NCBI GenBank assembly: GCA_965224105.1
Contig: CBDCYH010000002.1
Location: forward strand, 2,154,526-2,218,525
Direction of reading: 5' to 3'
DNA length: 64,000 bases
Source of the DNA: CBDCYH01 sp965224105
GTDB taxonomy: Bacteria; Bacteroidota; Rhodothermia; Rhodothermales; JABDKH01
The notes beneath the pieces are model-generated. The model ran no database searches. It worked only from the letters and a program-made list of their open reading frames with translations, and was not told the DNA's origin. The position numbers and the translations under genes are program-made. Below are positions 8,893 to 18,379 of this stretch, piece by piece. Each line of letters starts with the position of its first letter. Within the stretch, counting starts at the first letter, position 1.

Positions 8893-9564
8893 ATGCCCAT
8901 CACTCAAGATTCCCAACTTATCTCCTTTGCGATGTACATCGGGTGCGGCAGGCAGTTTAAGGTTTATGATCACGGTGACCACGTCGAAAAGATTCCGACG
9001 TCGGTTTATGACGTCAAGCGGCTTCTGCTGAAGTCCGACGCGACGTATTTTTTTCGCCCTCGTCAGCTGGATGCCGAAGCGCGGCGTATAATTGGAGAGC
9101 GCGAAAAATCACTTAACATCTTACGCAATAGGGAGTACGATGCGCACCTCCTTGCGGGGCTACAGTTTGCCGGTGAGGTGATCCTGCAAGATAAAGTCCC
9201 AGTTCTTGGAGATGTCCTTCGTTCTTCGAAAGATGCCCACAACATTGTAGACAAATACATTGCTGCAATACGCAGAGGTTGGGAGGCCGGTTGCCACGAA
9301 ATGTCGTTCAACTTCACCGTCAATAACGGCATGAACGAAGATGGCGATGTTGTTATCACGGATATTGGCGAACTGACATTTGATAAGACGGTGGTGCTTC
9401 GCCAGATCGAGTCGAAGTTTTGGAAGTCCAGCTGGACTGCGGGCCGATTAAAAAAGGATATCTGTGAATACTACTTCCAAAGAATGGACGAGCTGGTCAC
9501 TCGACAGGAGCTTGACAGGTTGTGGAGAGACGCACTAATTCTCAATCGCGCCGACGTGGCCTGA
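8893..9564 (+). CDS. Protein-kinase-like (possibly YrbL-like) protein, first gene of polysaccharide cluster A
   Basis: The open frame reaches back into the tRNA genes; I place the start at ATG 8893, after the terminator, giving 223 residues. The N-terminal IGCGRQFKVYDHGDHVEKIP resembles a kinase glycine-rich loop followed by the ATP-anchoring lysine, and VVITDIGELTFD near residue 150 resembles a D-x-G metal-binding motif. This pattern occurs in small kinase-like proteins such as YrbL and LPS-core kinases. No canonical HRD catalytic loop is evident, so activity is uncertain. It is followed 55 bp later by a polysaccharide deacetylase, which suggests a role in glycan modification. Family assignment is tentative. 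Confidence 0.55.
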   Translation: MPITQDSQLISFAMYIGCGRQFKVYDHGDHVEKIPTSVYDVKRLLLKSDATYFFRPRQLDAEARRIIGEREKSLNILRNREYDAHLLAGLQFAGEVILQDKVPVLGDVLRSSKDAHNIVDKYIAAIRRGWEAGCHEMSFNFTVNNGMNEDGDVVITDIGELTFDKTVVLRQIESKFWKSSWTAGRLKKDICEYYFQRMDELVTRQELDRLWRDALILNRADVA

Positions 9565-9619
9565 ACTCCACCGAGTTCTCTGAACGAAGTATATTGCTAC
9601 TGCAATAATAGGCAATCAG

Positions 9620-11083
9620 ATGGCGCTCCGGTGCTACCTCGATATCAACGACCGCGCATTACCTGAGGCGCACTTCGCATTCAACACCTTACTTCAAATC
9701 GTTGGTGTTGGCTGGGTAAAGGTTGACGAACCGCAAGCAGCGGATATCGTGTACAGCGCAACTCGCCCCAATGGCTTTCAGGGTTGTTGGATACCGGCGG
9801 TCGACGCGGACGATTGGCGGCAAGCAAAACCGGTCGTGTGTGTGATTGACGGTGTTGGATTTGTTACCGTGTCCGACGTTAAGTGGACTCCCTCGGAATT
9901 ATTTCCAGCCGACATTCTCCACTCTACATTTTTGTTGCTCAGTGGTGCACTTGAGGAAGACGCCAAGCGCAATGCGTTTGGTGTGCCTATAGCCACCGAA
10001 CACCCGCTTGCCAAACACAGCCTGCTGGGGACACCGCTGGTGAATGTGTATGCGGATCTGTTGCTCACTGCCTTACACAAGTCTGGAAAGATGGTTGACC
10101 CCGCTCCTCGTTGGCCGGATAATGCCGACAGCGCCCTGGCACTGACTCATGATGTTGACAATCCTTACTCGAAGCCCCTCCGGTCGCATTATTATCGCCG
10201 GCTACGAAACGACGTCGCTTATAAACGGTGGCGCAGAATTCCTCGAGCCACGGCTGCATTTGTTAGAGATACTATACAATCATCTGCCAACCCACGCGCG
10301 TCCCCTGGCTCAGATCCGAATTTTGGGTTCAATGCCTGGGCTAGTTTCGCTGAGAATCTGGGAGCCAGATCTTGTTTCTACGTTGCAGTAGTCGACTCAA
10401 CTCACCAGCGAGGTGTGCTACACGATGTGAACTACGACGCATCTCATCCGGAAATTACCAAGACGCTGGAGCAGATTATTCAGAATGGTCATGAGGTGGG
10501 ACTGCACGCGTCTATTCGGTCGCACGAAAACCCAGATTGGATCGCAGAAGAAAAGGATGAATTAGAGCGAATACTTGGTGGCAAAGTTCATGGTGTAAGA
10601 CACCATTACTGGGCCGTGGCAGAGAGCGATACGAGCGAGACATTGCGATTCCAGCAGCTTGCCGGGTTTGACTATGATTCGTCTTTTGGCCTAAATGATT
10701 CAGAAGGCTTCAGGCGTGGAATAGCCCTGCCGTTTTTTCCATACGACCATAGCAGCCGGGCGGCACTCGATATTTTGGAAATGCCACCGACCGCGATGGA
10801 TGGTGGAATTTTCTACAGACACCAGGATGCCGCGTCGGCTCAGCAGGTCCTGTCCGATCACTTTTCCACAGTAAAGGAGTGGAACGGCTTAGGAATACTT
10901 GATTGGCACGTTGAGCAATCCAACCCGCTGAGACTTCATGGTGCAGGGCCGGTTTTTCAAAAGTCCTTTGCAGAACATGTCGATAACCACAGCGACATCT
11001 GGGTCGATACTCCGAATGCGATCGCCCGCTGGTGGAAAGATAGGATTACACGCTTGGGTCCAGCTCCTCCACTCGGATCCTGA
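9620..11083 (+). CDS. Polysaccharide deacetylase family protein (NodB-like) with N-terminal extension
   Basis: A 487-residue protein. The first ~165 residues are a non-catalytic domain often found ahead of deacetylases in glycan clusters. LALTHDVD at about residues 173–180 carries the NodB Asp pair, and EVGLHASIRSHENP near 293–306 supplies the conserved His. LGILDWHVEQSN near 427 matches the late His motif. It is predicted to remove acetyl groups from a polysaccharide. No signal peptide is seen, so cytoplasmic or membrane-associated action is likely. Its 3' end overlaps the convergent flippase gene by 38 bp. Confidence 0.8.
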   Translation: MALRCYLDINDRALPEAHFAFNTLLQIVGVGWVKVDEPQAADIVYSATRPNGFQGCWIPAVDADDWRQAKPVVCVIDGVGFVTVSDVKWTPSELFPADILHSTFLLLSGALEEDAKRNAFGVPIATEHPLAKHSLLGTPLVNVYADLLLTALHKSGKMVDPAPRWPDNADSALALTHDVDNPYSKPLRSHYYRRLRNDVAYKRWRRIPRATAAFVRDTIQSSANPRASPGSDPNFGFNAWASFAENLGARSCFYVAVVDSTHQRGVLHDVNYDASHPEITKTLEQIIQNGHEVGLHASIRSHENPDWIAEEKDELERILGGKVHGVRHHYWAVAESDTSETLRFQQLAGFDYDSSFGLNDSEGFRRGIALPFFPYDHSSRAALDILEMPPTAMDGGIFYRHQDAASAQQVLSDHFSTVKEWNGLGILDWHVEQSNPLRLHGAGPVFQKSFAEHVDNHSDIWVDTPNAIARWWKDRITRLGPAPPLGS

Positions 11084-12320
11084 GCTGCGGAAACGATCGA
11101 ACGAAAGCGTGCTTCGTTATAATCACGTGCGCGATGAGAATTACAACCGCGCACAAGGATTGGCTCCACGCCAAACCCACTACCCCGTATTTCTTGAGTG
11201 CCAGGAAAGATATTGCGATGCAAAGCGGAGTCGTAACGGACGCCGACACGAAATTGTACTCAGGTTTTCCGAGACTCATGGTTGAGATTCCCAGAATGGA
11301 ATAGCTGGATCGGATTACAAAAGCGTACAGAAGAATCCCAAGAAACAGTGTCGTCTGCATGTACGATGCAGGGTAGACCAGTTCGATTAACGTGTATCCG
11401 CAGACGAAGACTAAACAAGCGATAATCAGTGAGACGCCAAACGTCTGTATTTGAAATTGCCCGACTTTTTTGATGAACCACTCTCCGTCGTCGAATCTCT
11501 CGCTCAACAGAGGAAGTAGGACGCGTTGGATGTTCGACACAATCATTGATCCCCCGGAGACCATCAGGTGGGCCAACGCATACAAGCCAATCTCTTTCGG
11601 ATCCAACACCACAAGACTAAGCAAGAATACATCTGCGTACTTACCTAACGTGTGAATACCATTCGCCAGGAAACTGAAACGCGCAATATGCGAAAAGTCG
11701 GCTGGTACTGGAGAATTATCAGGAGAAACTAGCGGTTGCTCAAGTTTTACCCAGTAGTATCCTAGTGACGCGATCTGGCCAACAACGCTACCAACGACAA
11801 ATCCGGGTAGACCAAATAGGAGAGTACCAACCAAAGCCCCGAGTACCCACAACAGCTTCGACACAAACTCCACGTGAGCCAGCATGGGGATTTGGCGATT
11901 GGCCTGAAAGAATGATCCAATGATAACTGTCTGGGCAGCAAACGGAACAGACAGCGTAAACAATACTAGCAACCCGGCATGATGTACAGGCAGTAGGTTC
12001 GACAATAGAAGAATGGCAAAAAACACGTAAGAGACTAAAGAAGCGTAGACCGTCCTCTTTATTGCCTCCCTCAACAGTCTCGACTTCTCGGACGACGACC
12101 TTCCCCGCTCCGACCCAAGTTTTAGAACCGAATTATTGTACCCTAGAGTTGCAAAGATTAGCAGGAGAGCTGCGTAGCTTTGCATAATCCGGATCGCCCC
12201 TATCTCATCGGGACTCAGCAGTAACGGAAGGACAAGCAGCACGCCAACGGTCAAAACCTGACCCGCTGCGCTCGCAGATACTAGTTGGAGAATTCCTCTC
12301 CTGATAATGAGTTTGATCAA
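11046..12320 (-). CDS. Wzx-type oligosaccharide flippase (MATE/MOP superfamily)
   Basis: A 424-residue integral membrane protein with roughly 12 hydrophobic segments. The N-terminal SAAGQVLTVGVLLVLPLLLSP and LYALAHLMVSGGSMI segments are typical of lipopolysaccharide-type flippases. It should move undecaprenyl-linked oligosaccharide units across the inner membrane in a Wzx/Wzy pathway, consistent with the Wzy-like and Wzz-like genes in the same cluster. The start is TTG, overlapping the stop of the upstream glycosyltransferase in a TTGA arrangement, which implies translational coupling. Confidence 0.82.
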   Translation of the reverse strand: MIKLIIRRGILQLVSASAAGQVLTVGVLLVLPLLLSPDEIGAIRIMQSYAALLLIFATLGYNNSVLKLGSERGRSSSEKSRLLREAIKRTVYASLVSYVFFAILLLSNLLPVHHAGLLVLFTLSVPFAAQTVIIGSFFQANRQIPMLAHVEFVSKLLWVLGALVGTLLFGLPGFVVGSVVGQIASLGYYWVKLEQPLVSPDNSPVPADFSHIARFSFLANGIHTLGKYADVFLLSLVVLDPKEIGLYALAHLMVSGGSMIVSNIQRVLLPLLSERFDDGEWFIKKVGQFQIQTFGVSLIIACLVFVCGYTLIELVYPASYMQTTLFLGILLYAFVIRSSYSILGISTMSLGKPEYNFVSASVTTPLCIAISFLALKKYGVVGLAWSQSLCAVVILIAHVIITKHAFVRSFPQLRIRVEELDPSV

Positions 12321-13309
12321 TGATCCCGACCAACGCTTTCTCGAATTCCGACTTCTCTGGTTAGGAACTCTTTTAGCACCGCGACAAAATCTTCAACGTT
12401 TCTGTTTTCGAAGATGTGCGCTTCTCTGGGTCTGGGGCAAGCATTGCTGGCAATTACCGGCGTGTCTAGCCAAAGCGCTTCCCGAACGGAAATCGAATCC
12501 CCGTCTTGATTGGACGGACGCAAGAAAGCAGTCGCGCGGGCAGTTATCGGCCACAATTCTCGCTCCCCAGTGAGAAACTTGATGTTATCTCCGAGCTTAT
12601 GATCGATGACGAATTGATCCAGCTTCGCGAAGTACTCCTGTGCCTGCGCATCACCAACTGATGGTCGCCCAACCAGCAACCCCAGGTTAGGAAACTCAGC
12701 CACAAGCGTTTTACTCATCTGTAGAGCGATATCGGATCCGTATCTGTCGACTCCTTCGTGAAAGGCATCGCCACCCTGCATGACTAGCAGCGGCGAACGA
12801 TCCCTTATGAATTCTTTGATGTCGCGCGGGTATGTAGCAAGGATACGCGCTTCCGTGTTGGTGTCCGGAGGAAGGAACGCATTCTTTATTCGGCTTGCGG
12901 TTGGGACGTGAACATCGTTACGTCTGAACATGCCAATAATGTGGCCACTTACAAAGACACAGTCTCCAACTCTTTTTAGGAAAGCGTTGTAAATCCTCTT
13001 TCGCCACAAAGGCAACCTATCAGTGAACTGTCCGGAGTGAATCCAATGCGAGATGTTCGTTTTGAATGGCCGGAGGAGAGTGATCAATATGGGTGTTGTC
13101 AGGTATTCATTAATCTCGATCGATAGCTCTTCTCGAGTCGAGATGATGTGCGCAAAGGTTTTGAATTTCTCCCAACGACTCAACCGGGGCCACTGGATAA
13201 GTTCGGTTTGTATTCCGCTTGCCACCAATTGTGCAACATGACGCTCGACGAAAACACTTACGCCACCATATGGCGGTGGAAGAGGTCCGAAAACAATTTG
13301 TACCGACAT
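12317..13309 (-). CDS. Glycosyltransferase, GT4-like
   Basis: A 330-residue protein that starts with the GT-B-type pattern VFGPLPPPYGGVSVFVERHV, where the glycine-rich loop after the first strand binds the acceptor side. The late segment ATAFLRPSNQDGDSISVREAL corresponds to the C-terminal donor-binding E-x(n)-E region of GT4 enzymes. It is predicted to be a cytoplasmic or peripheral glycosyltransferase working on the cluster A oligosaccharide. It forms a two-gene minus-strand unit with the flippase. Sugar specificity is unknown. Confidence 0.75.
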   Translation of the reverse strand: MSVQIVFGPLPPPYGGVSVFVERHVAQLVASGIQTELIQWPRLSRWEKFKTFAHIISTREELSIEINEYLTTPILITLLRPFKTNISHWIHSGQFTDRLPLWRKRIYNAFLKRVGDCVFVSGHIIGMFRRNDVHVPTASRIKNAFLPPDTNTEARILATYPRDIKEFIRDRSPLLVMQGGDAFHEGVDRYGSDIALQMSKTLVAEFPNLGLLVGRPSVGDAQAQEYFAKLDQFVIDHKLGDNIKFLTGERELWPITARATAFLRPSNQDGDSISVREALWLDTPVIASNACPRPREAHIFENRNVEDFVAVLKEFLTREVGIRESVGRDH

Positions 13310-13483
13310 ATCGCCGAAGGTTTGTCTTTGAGTCCCGTTCCGGGATAATTATTCGTATGAGATCCCCCCGCATGCGTCAGGAAGGCAGTATTTCGACTGG
13401 TTAGGCCAATACAAAGATCTAGCCTTAGACAACCCGGTGTCTGGTACTTGTTTTGAGTTAGCAGTCGGATCGGGTCGGGAAAC

Positions 13484-15625
13484 ATGTCAATGCTTCAACG
13501 GGCGACTCAGTACACGCCCTTCCAATTTATTCGAAAGGCACCAAGAGTGCTGTTTAGGCAGGTCCGCCAACTGATTCGGACCTTACAGAATTCCTATGTA
13601 CCCACGCTGCGGATTAATCAACCAACAAAATTGTCGAGATTGATTCGGTTGTCGGCATCGCAGATTAACAGCCGACTTGTAGATACGCTCGTCGCATATG
13701 CGAACAACCTTACAGAGAATCGAATCGATGTTCTAGGTTCCGGGTGGGTCTCGCTTGATTATGGAATCCAACGAGCGGGATTCTCCGGGACTATTTTTCC
13801 GGTCGACCCTGAACTTGATGGGACGGCGGATGTGTGGAGGGTCAATGGTCCTAACAGGCCGCTGGCAGAGAGTGTTGCAGGGAATATCGACAAAGGATAT
13901 CGACCAATTGATTGGCAGGTCGATCTAAAATCCGGTTACAGATGGTCTGTGCGTGATCGCAGCCATGACACTCTGGTCGGCATCCCGGAGGGAGCTGACA
14001 TCAAGATTCCCTGGGAGCTTGGCAGGCTGAATCACCTTCCGATATTATCGCTGGCCTTCGTCGTTGCAGATGAATCGGGCGACACTGGTGCTGCAAACAA
14101 GTATCTCTACACCTTTCGCAATCAGGTGTTAGACTTCATCGCGAATAATCCACCCGAGTTTGGTGTCAACTGGTGTACCGCGACGCTAGCTGGTGTTCGC
14201 ATTTCGAATTTGCTGGTTGCGTACGATATGTTCGTCTCTGCAGGCGCCGAGTTTGATCCTGCTTTCAAAAGAATATTCTCTTCCAGTGTCTGGTCGCACG
14301 CCCAATTTATAGCATCGAATCTTGAGCGTTGGGATTTAGGCCAACGCAATAATCACTACCTGGCAAACCTTTGCGGACTTGCTTTTTGTGTTGCCTATCT
14401 ACCCGTTGGTCGCAAGACCAACCGGTGGCACAAGTTTCTAACAAAGGAATTGGATCGCGAGGCGTTGACACAGTTCAACAACGATGGCTCGTGCTTCGAA
14501 GGCTCGACTGCCTACCATGCCTTTTCACTCGAGCTGCTTACATGGGCCGCGGCGGCAGTTACAACTCGTGCGCGCCGAACGGTTGCAGAACAACACATAG
14601 TGCAGGGGCGGTATTTCGAATCCAGGTTTTATGCAAGACTCACGGATGCTGCGAAGTTCCTCGCCGACGTTACAATGAATAGTGGCAACATCGTTCAAAT
14701 AGGAGACAACGACAGTGGGCGGCTGCTGAGAATAGCTCCTGACGTACGCATTGCGTCGCGATACCATGCGCTCCGCACACAGATCCACCTCATCGATTCC
14801 TGGGACGCCATAGAAGGTGAAGATATTCTTGACACGAATGAGCTGAACTATTCGGAGGTGCTCCGAACCACAAACGCGTTCCTGAATACCAACGGCAGTG
14901 ATGGCTCGATCCTTTCCGATCTCGTCGTAGCGGCTCTCTCTCTGGAAGAGCCTCAGTGGATGTTTTCTCGCGAAAAACTCTACCGGAAGATCGCACTTCA
15001 GCAGACTGATACAGTCCGGTTCGATAGTGCTACTTCCCTTCATCTGCCCCTGGACGGTGTCGGCGAAGAGTTCGAAGTGATCCACTATCCTGACTTTGGC
15101 TTAATTGTCTTTCGTAGTGACCGCCTGTACCTCTCTTTTGTGTGTAAGACCAAGGCGTTGAGGACAAACGTGGGTCATCCTCATGATGATCAGCTCTCGT
15201 TGACCATAGAGCTCGATGGCGCAGAGCTCGTGAGCGATCCGGGTACATATGTATACATGGCCAGCCTGGCTCGGCGCAATCAGTTTAGATCTGCAGAATT
15301 CCATTTTTGCCCCCAGATCGAGAACAGGACGAGCACTCCGCTCAACTTGTTCGAAAGCCCTTCCCTTTCGTTGGCCACACTGGAATATCTCGATGCAGGT
15401 ACGGTAAGAGCGAGCGTGCAATTCGGGAATACAGTAGTCCGGAGAACGATCCAGATTAGCAACACAGGGATTGATATTTCTGATGAGGCAACAGGAGGAA
15501 AGCTGCGCGATCTTTCGGAGTTGCTGCAAGAACACAGGTCGCGCCCCGTTTCGAACGGTTATGGAAAACTAAGGCTGCCTCATCCGTGGCCTGAAAAAGC
15601 ACAGGAACCGATTTGGATCACATAG
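13484..15625 (+). CDS. Heparinase II/III family protein
   Basis: A 713-residue protein with an alpha/alpha toroid followed by a beta-sheet domain, the layout of heparinase II/III lyases. Diagnostic segments are RNNHYLANLCGLAFC at about residues 288–302, DGSCFEGSTAYHAFSLEL near 336–353 (contains the catalytic-type Tyr and His) and the C-terminal NVGHPHDDQLSLTIELDG with its conserved His-Asp region. No signal peptide is seen. Members in O-antigen and exopolysaccharide clusters may trim or modify the polymer rather than digest host glycans. Its stop overlaps the next gene's TTG start by 13 bp. Confidence 0.82.
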   Translation: MSMLQRATQYTPFQFIRKAPRVLFRQVRQLIRTLQNSYVPTLRINQPTKLSRLIRLSASQINSRLVDTLVAYANNLTENRIDVLGSGWVSLDYGIQRAGFSGTIFPVDPELDGTADVWRVNGPNRPLAESVAGNIDKGYRPIDWQVDLKSGYRWSVRDRSHDTLVGIPEGADIKIPWELGRLNHLPILSLAFVVADESGDTGAANKYLYTFRNQVLDFIANNPPEFGVNWCTATLAGVRISNLLVAYDMFVSAGAEFDPAFKRIFSSSVWSHAQFIASNLERWDLGQRNNHYLANLCGLAFCVAYLPVGRKTNRWHKFLTKELDREALTQFNNDGSCFEGSTAYHAFSLELLTWAAAAVTTRARRTVAEQHIVQGRYFESRFYARLTDAAKFLADVTMNSGNIVQIGDNDSGRLLRIAPDVRIASRYHALRTQIHLIDSWDAIEGEDILDTNELNYSEVLRTTNAFLNTNGSDGSILSDLVVAALSLEEPQWMFSREKLYRKIALQQTDTVRFDSATSLHLPLDGVGEEFEVIHYPDFGLIVFRSDRLYLSFVCKTKALRTNVGHPHDDQLSLTIELDGAELVSDPGTYVYMASLARRNQFRSAEFHFCPQIENRTSTPLNLFESPSLSLATLEYLDAGTVRASVQFGNTVVRRTIQISNTGIDISDEATGGKLRDLSELLQEHRSRPVSNGYGKLRLPHPWPEKAQEPIWIT

Positions 15626-17088
15626 GAGCCAAATACGATCTCGGGACGCTCAATCGATTTAGTAATCTTTCGATTGATTGGAGAGCGCCGTCGCTGCTGA
15701 TGCACCTAGGTGTACTCGTCGTTTTCGCTGTGGTAATGATTCTTGCCCCGATTGAAAAAGTATCTGGTGATTCAATGACGCGCACTCTTGCAGCCTCGCA
15801 ATTGTGTTTGTTCGCCTGGATGCTTTTTTCCTGGCGCATCAGCTCTGGGACCCTTCTCAATCCGTATGGACTCTTCATCTTGGCTGCTGGAGCCTTCCAC
15901 TGTGCACTAAGTTTCTTGATCCTCATCGGGCGAACCGATGCAATGTTTCTTGTTAGCGAACTTGGAATGCTGAGTTTGTGTCGCACGATTATCGCTGTGA
16001 CGATCGGGCTTGGGATGCTCCACCTTGGAGCTCTTGGGGGACTACTCTATGCCGACAGCCGTGAGACTGCAGAGCGGGAGCCAGATCGGTCGATGTTGTC
16101 GTCTGTGGGTCTCGCCCTGACGATCCTTTCGCTCCCTGGAATTATTTCAACGCTGGCTTATCGCCTCGAGGTCGTCGGGGTTGGTGGGTATATCGAACTA
16201 TTCCAGAGCGGTGGTTTGGAAGGCCCCATGCAAACGCTGCTTGGTTTGTCTGAAAATTTGTTCCTGGCTGGCGTGATGATGCTTATCGCGGGATCGAACA
16301 ACAGGGGGAAAACCCTGGGACTTGTTGTCATCACGGTTCGGTCGGTGGTGCTTCTATATCTTGGATATCGGGCATATGCTCTTCTTCCAATTGTCGCGGC
16401 AGTTTGGTTGTGGCACACGGTCCAGCGCAAATTGCCTGTAAAGTCGCTGACGGCGGCGGGTGCCGCGTTCCTAATTTTGGTAGCCCCGATTGTTCGCGGC
16501 TTGCGAGAGGGAGCTGGGCTGGACAGATGGTCCATCGGAAATATTGTTGAGGTTTGGCGCGGAGTTGACAATCCGCTCGTTTCACTATTGTCTGACATGG
16601 GATCGTCAGTACTGACAGTAGCCTACACGATCGAGCTTGTGCCTAGCGCAAGGCCCTTCGAAATGGGACTTGGCTATGTTCGGGCCGCTCTCAATAGTTT
16701 ACCCATCATTGATATTGGCAACTCGTACGGATATGCATCCTCGTGGCTGGCGTGGGCAGTCCGACCCGACTGGGCCAGCAGAGGTTTTGGCTTCGGCTAC
16801 TCCTTTATTGCGGAAGCCTTTCTGAATTTCGGTTGGCTCGGGATTGCTTTTGTGACAGCAACCATTGGATTCGCAATCGTTCGGATGGGATTGTGGGTTA
16901 AACAAGATCCTCTTCGCGCAGTCCTGGTCGCAGTTTTCTTGCCCTCGCTTCTTTTCTTTACCCGAGGGGAATCAATCGACCTTGTACGACCGCTGCTCTG
17001 GCAAGCCGTTTTACCATGTGCTTTCGTCCTTTTTCTTCGGAAGCTCGGATGGCGAAGCAGAATGGAGGCTCTTCAAATCGATGAGTAG
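15613..17088 (+). CDS. Wzy-like oligosaccharide repeat-unit polymerase
   Basis: A 491-residue polytopic membrane protein with 10–12 hydrophobic segments, a large periplasmic-type loop rich in charged residues in the second half, and no soluble domain, as in O-antigen/exopolysaccharide polymerases. RGLREGAGLDRWS and GFGYSFIAEAFLNFGWLGI are typical late segments of this divergent family (compare WzyE-like and EpsG-like proteins). It should polymerise lipid-linked repeat units in the periplasm. The TTG start overlaps the heparinase stop; its own stop overlaps the next ATG by 8 bp. The assignment rests on topology, context and these segments. Confidence 0.72.
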   Translation: MDHIGAKYDLGTLNRFSNLSIDWRAPSLLMHLGVLVVFAVVMILAPIEKVSGDSMTRTLAASQLCLFAWMLFSWRISSGTLLNPYGLFILAAGAFHCALSFLILIGRTDAMFLVSELGMLSLCRTIIAVTIGLGMLHLGALGGLLYADSRETAEREPDRSMLSSVGLALTILSLPGIISTLAYRLEVVGVGGYIELFQSGGLEGPMQTLLGLSENLFLAGVMMLIAGSNNRGKTLGLVVITVRSVVLLYLGYRAYALLPIVAAVWLWHTVQRKLPVKSLTAAGAAFLILVAPIVRGLREGAGLDRWSIGNIVEVWRGVDNPLVSLLSDMGSSVLTVAYTIELVPSARPFEMGLGYVRAALNSLPIIDIGNSYGYASSWLAWAVRPDWASRGFGFGYSFIAEAFLNFGWLGIAFVTATIGFAIVRMGLWVKQDPLRAVLVAVFLPSLLFFTRGESIDLVRPLLWQAVLPCAFVLFLRKLGWRSRMEALQIDE

Positions 17089-18379
17089 AAGGGCTGTAGG
17101 AATCCTCGCGTACGATTTCTCAACCCGGATAATGGGCGGGTCAATTAGGATAATCGCGTTCGCGAAAGCACTGGCGGATAATGGGCATCCCGTTTATGTG
17201 TTTACTGCAAGTGCAAAGCCGGAGTGGCCCGACATTGAAGGAGTAGCAATCCACTTTGCGTCATCATTGGAGAAAAGAGCAAGCGGTGGGTTGCATTCTT
17301 CGGGGGCGGACTCCGTTCTAAGAAAACCGCGCGGATTCGCAAGGTTCGCAAAGATGTTGCAACATGTCGTACCGGTGGAGCGACAATGGATTTGGTGCAA
17401 ACAGTCGTTTACCAACGCCTACAAATTCTTTTCCGATGCATCCATCGATACGTTACTATCAACAAGCAGTCCGTACGAAGTCTTGAAATTCGGGAATGCT
17501 CTTGCTTCTCGGTTGCGGATTCCTCACATAGCTGACATCCGCGATGACTGGGAAGACCGAAACCGAATTGACTCGATCAGCCAGTTCGCGAAGCGCGCAC
17601 GTTCGCGTTCGTTGATGCGCGAGGTGAAAAATGCTCACGAGGTAGTAGTTGTTAGCCCTGTAACACAACGCAGGTTTCGGGATGAGATGGAAGTCGACAC
17701 ATCTCTCATTCTGAACGGCTATTGTGAATCGGATTTTCGAAATGTGCCCACCAGCGCTCAGACTATAGTCCGAGGAGAAAGCCTCCTAATTAGGCATCTG
17801 GGTTGGTTGGGTTCTTTCCGTTCTATGAGACCCATACTTGACGCTCTTGAGATTTTGTCACGCGAGTCGCCGGGTATCGTCGAGGATATTCGGTTCGAAC
17901 AGATTGGCCTTGTCGAGGAGACCGAAATATCATTGGTAGAAGGGTCTGGACATAAACGTCAATTCGTTTTCCGACCACAAGTCTCACACAAAACGTATCT
18001 GGATTTACTGCAAACATCGGATGTCCTTCTGTGCATTCCAGGCAATAACATTCCTGCCGCGATAAGCGGGAAACTGTTCGAATACTATCGCGCTCGGCGA
18101 CCGGTGCTTTTGCTTGCAGAACCGGGTTCAGCCGCACATTCCCTCGGTGAGAAAATTGGACTACGATGGATGGCTGCCCCAACGGACGCTTTCGGAATAG
18201 CACAATGCTTTCGAGAGATGCATCAGCAGAAAAGAACTGGGTCGCTGCGCACGAATAGCACAGAAGATTGTCTTTCGGATTATTCGCGCGAATCAGGTGC
18301 CCAAATGCTGTGTGATATCGTGGCGAGGATTTCTGGAACGAAGTTGGATGAGTGTAAACATGAGCCACAAATCTCATGA
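17081..18379 (+). CDS. Glycosyltransferase, GT4-like
   Basis: The open frame extends upstream inside the polymerase gene, but ATG 17081 is a better start: it overlaps the previous stop by 8 bp, has GGAGG about 12 bases upstream, and gives a protein beginning MSRRAVGILAYDF. This makes 432 residues. FSTRIMGGSIRIIAFAKAL is the acceptor-side Rossmann loop and VLLCIPGNNIPAAISGKLFE with YRARRPVLLL the donor-binding region. The IADIRDDW segment is common in GT4 enzymes of polysaccharide clusters. Sugar donor unknown. Confidence 0.78.
   Translation: MSRRAVGILAYDFSTRIMGGSIRIIAFAKALADNGHPVYVFTASAKPEWPDIEGVAIHFASSLEKRASGGLHSSGADSVLRKPRGFARFAKMLQHVVPVERQWIWCKQSFTNAYKFFSDASIDTLLSTSSPYEVLKFGNALASRLRIPHIADIRDDWEDRNRIDSISQFAKRARSRSLMREVKNAHEVVVVSPVTQRRFRDEMEVDTSLILNGYCESDFRNVPTSAQTIVRGESLLIRHLGWLGSFRSMRPILDALEILSRESPGIVEDIRFEQIGLVEETEISLVEGSGHKRQFVFRPQVSHKTYLDLLQTSDVLLCIPGNNIPAAISGKLFEYYRARRPVLLLAEPGSAAHSLGEKIGLRWMAAPTDAFGIAQCFREMHQQKRTGSLRTNSTEDCLSDYSRESGAQMLCDIVARISGTKLDECKHEPQIS

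Noticed and set aside
13484..15625. Heparinase as evidence for host-glycan degradation
   Set aside because: It lies inside a biosynthetic glycan cluster and lacks a signal peptide, so a role in processing the cell's own polymer is more likely.
16865..17080. Longer start for the glycosyltransferase inside the polymerase gene
   Set aside because: ATG 17081 has a ribosome site, a short overlap and the correct domain start; the upstream part is out-of-frame polymerase sequence.
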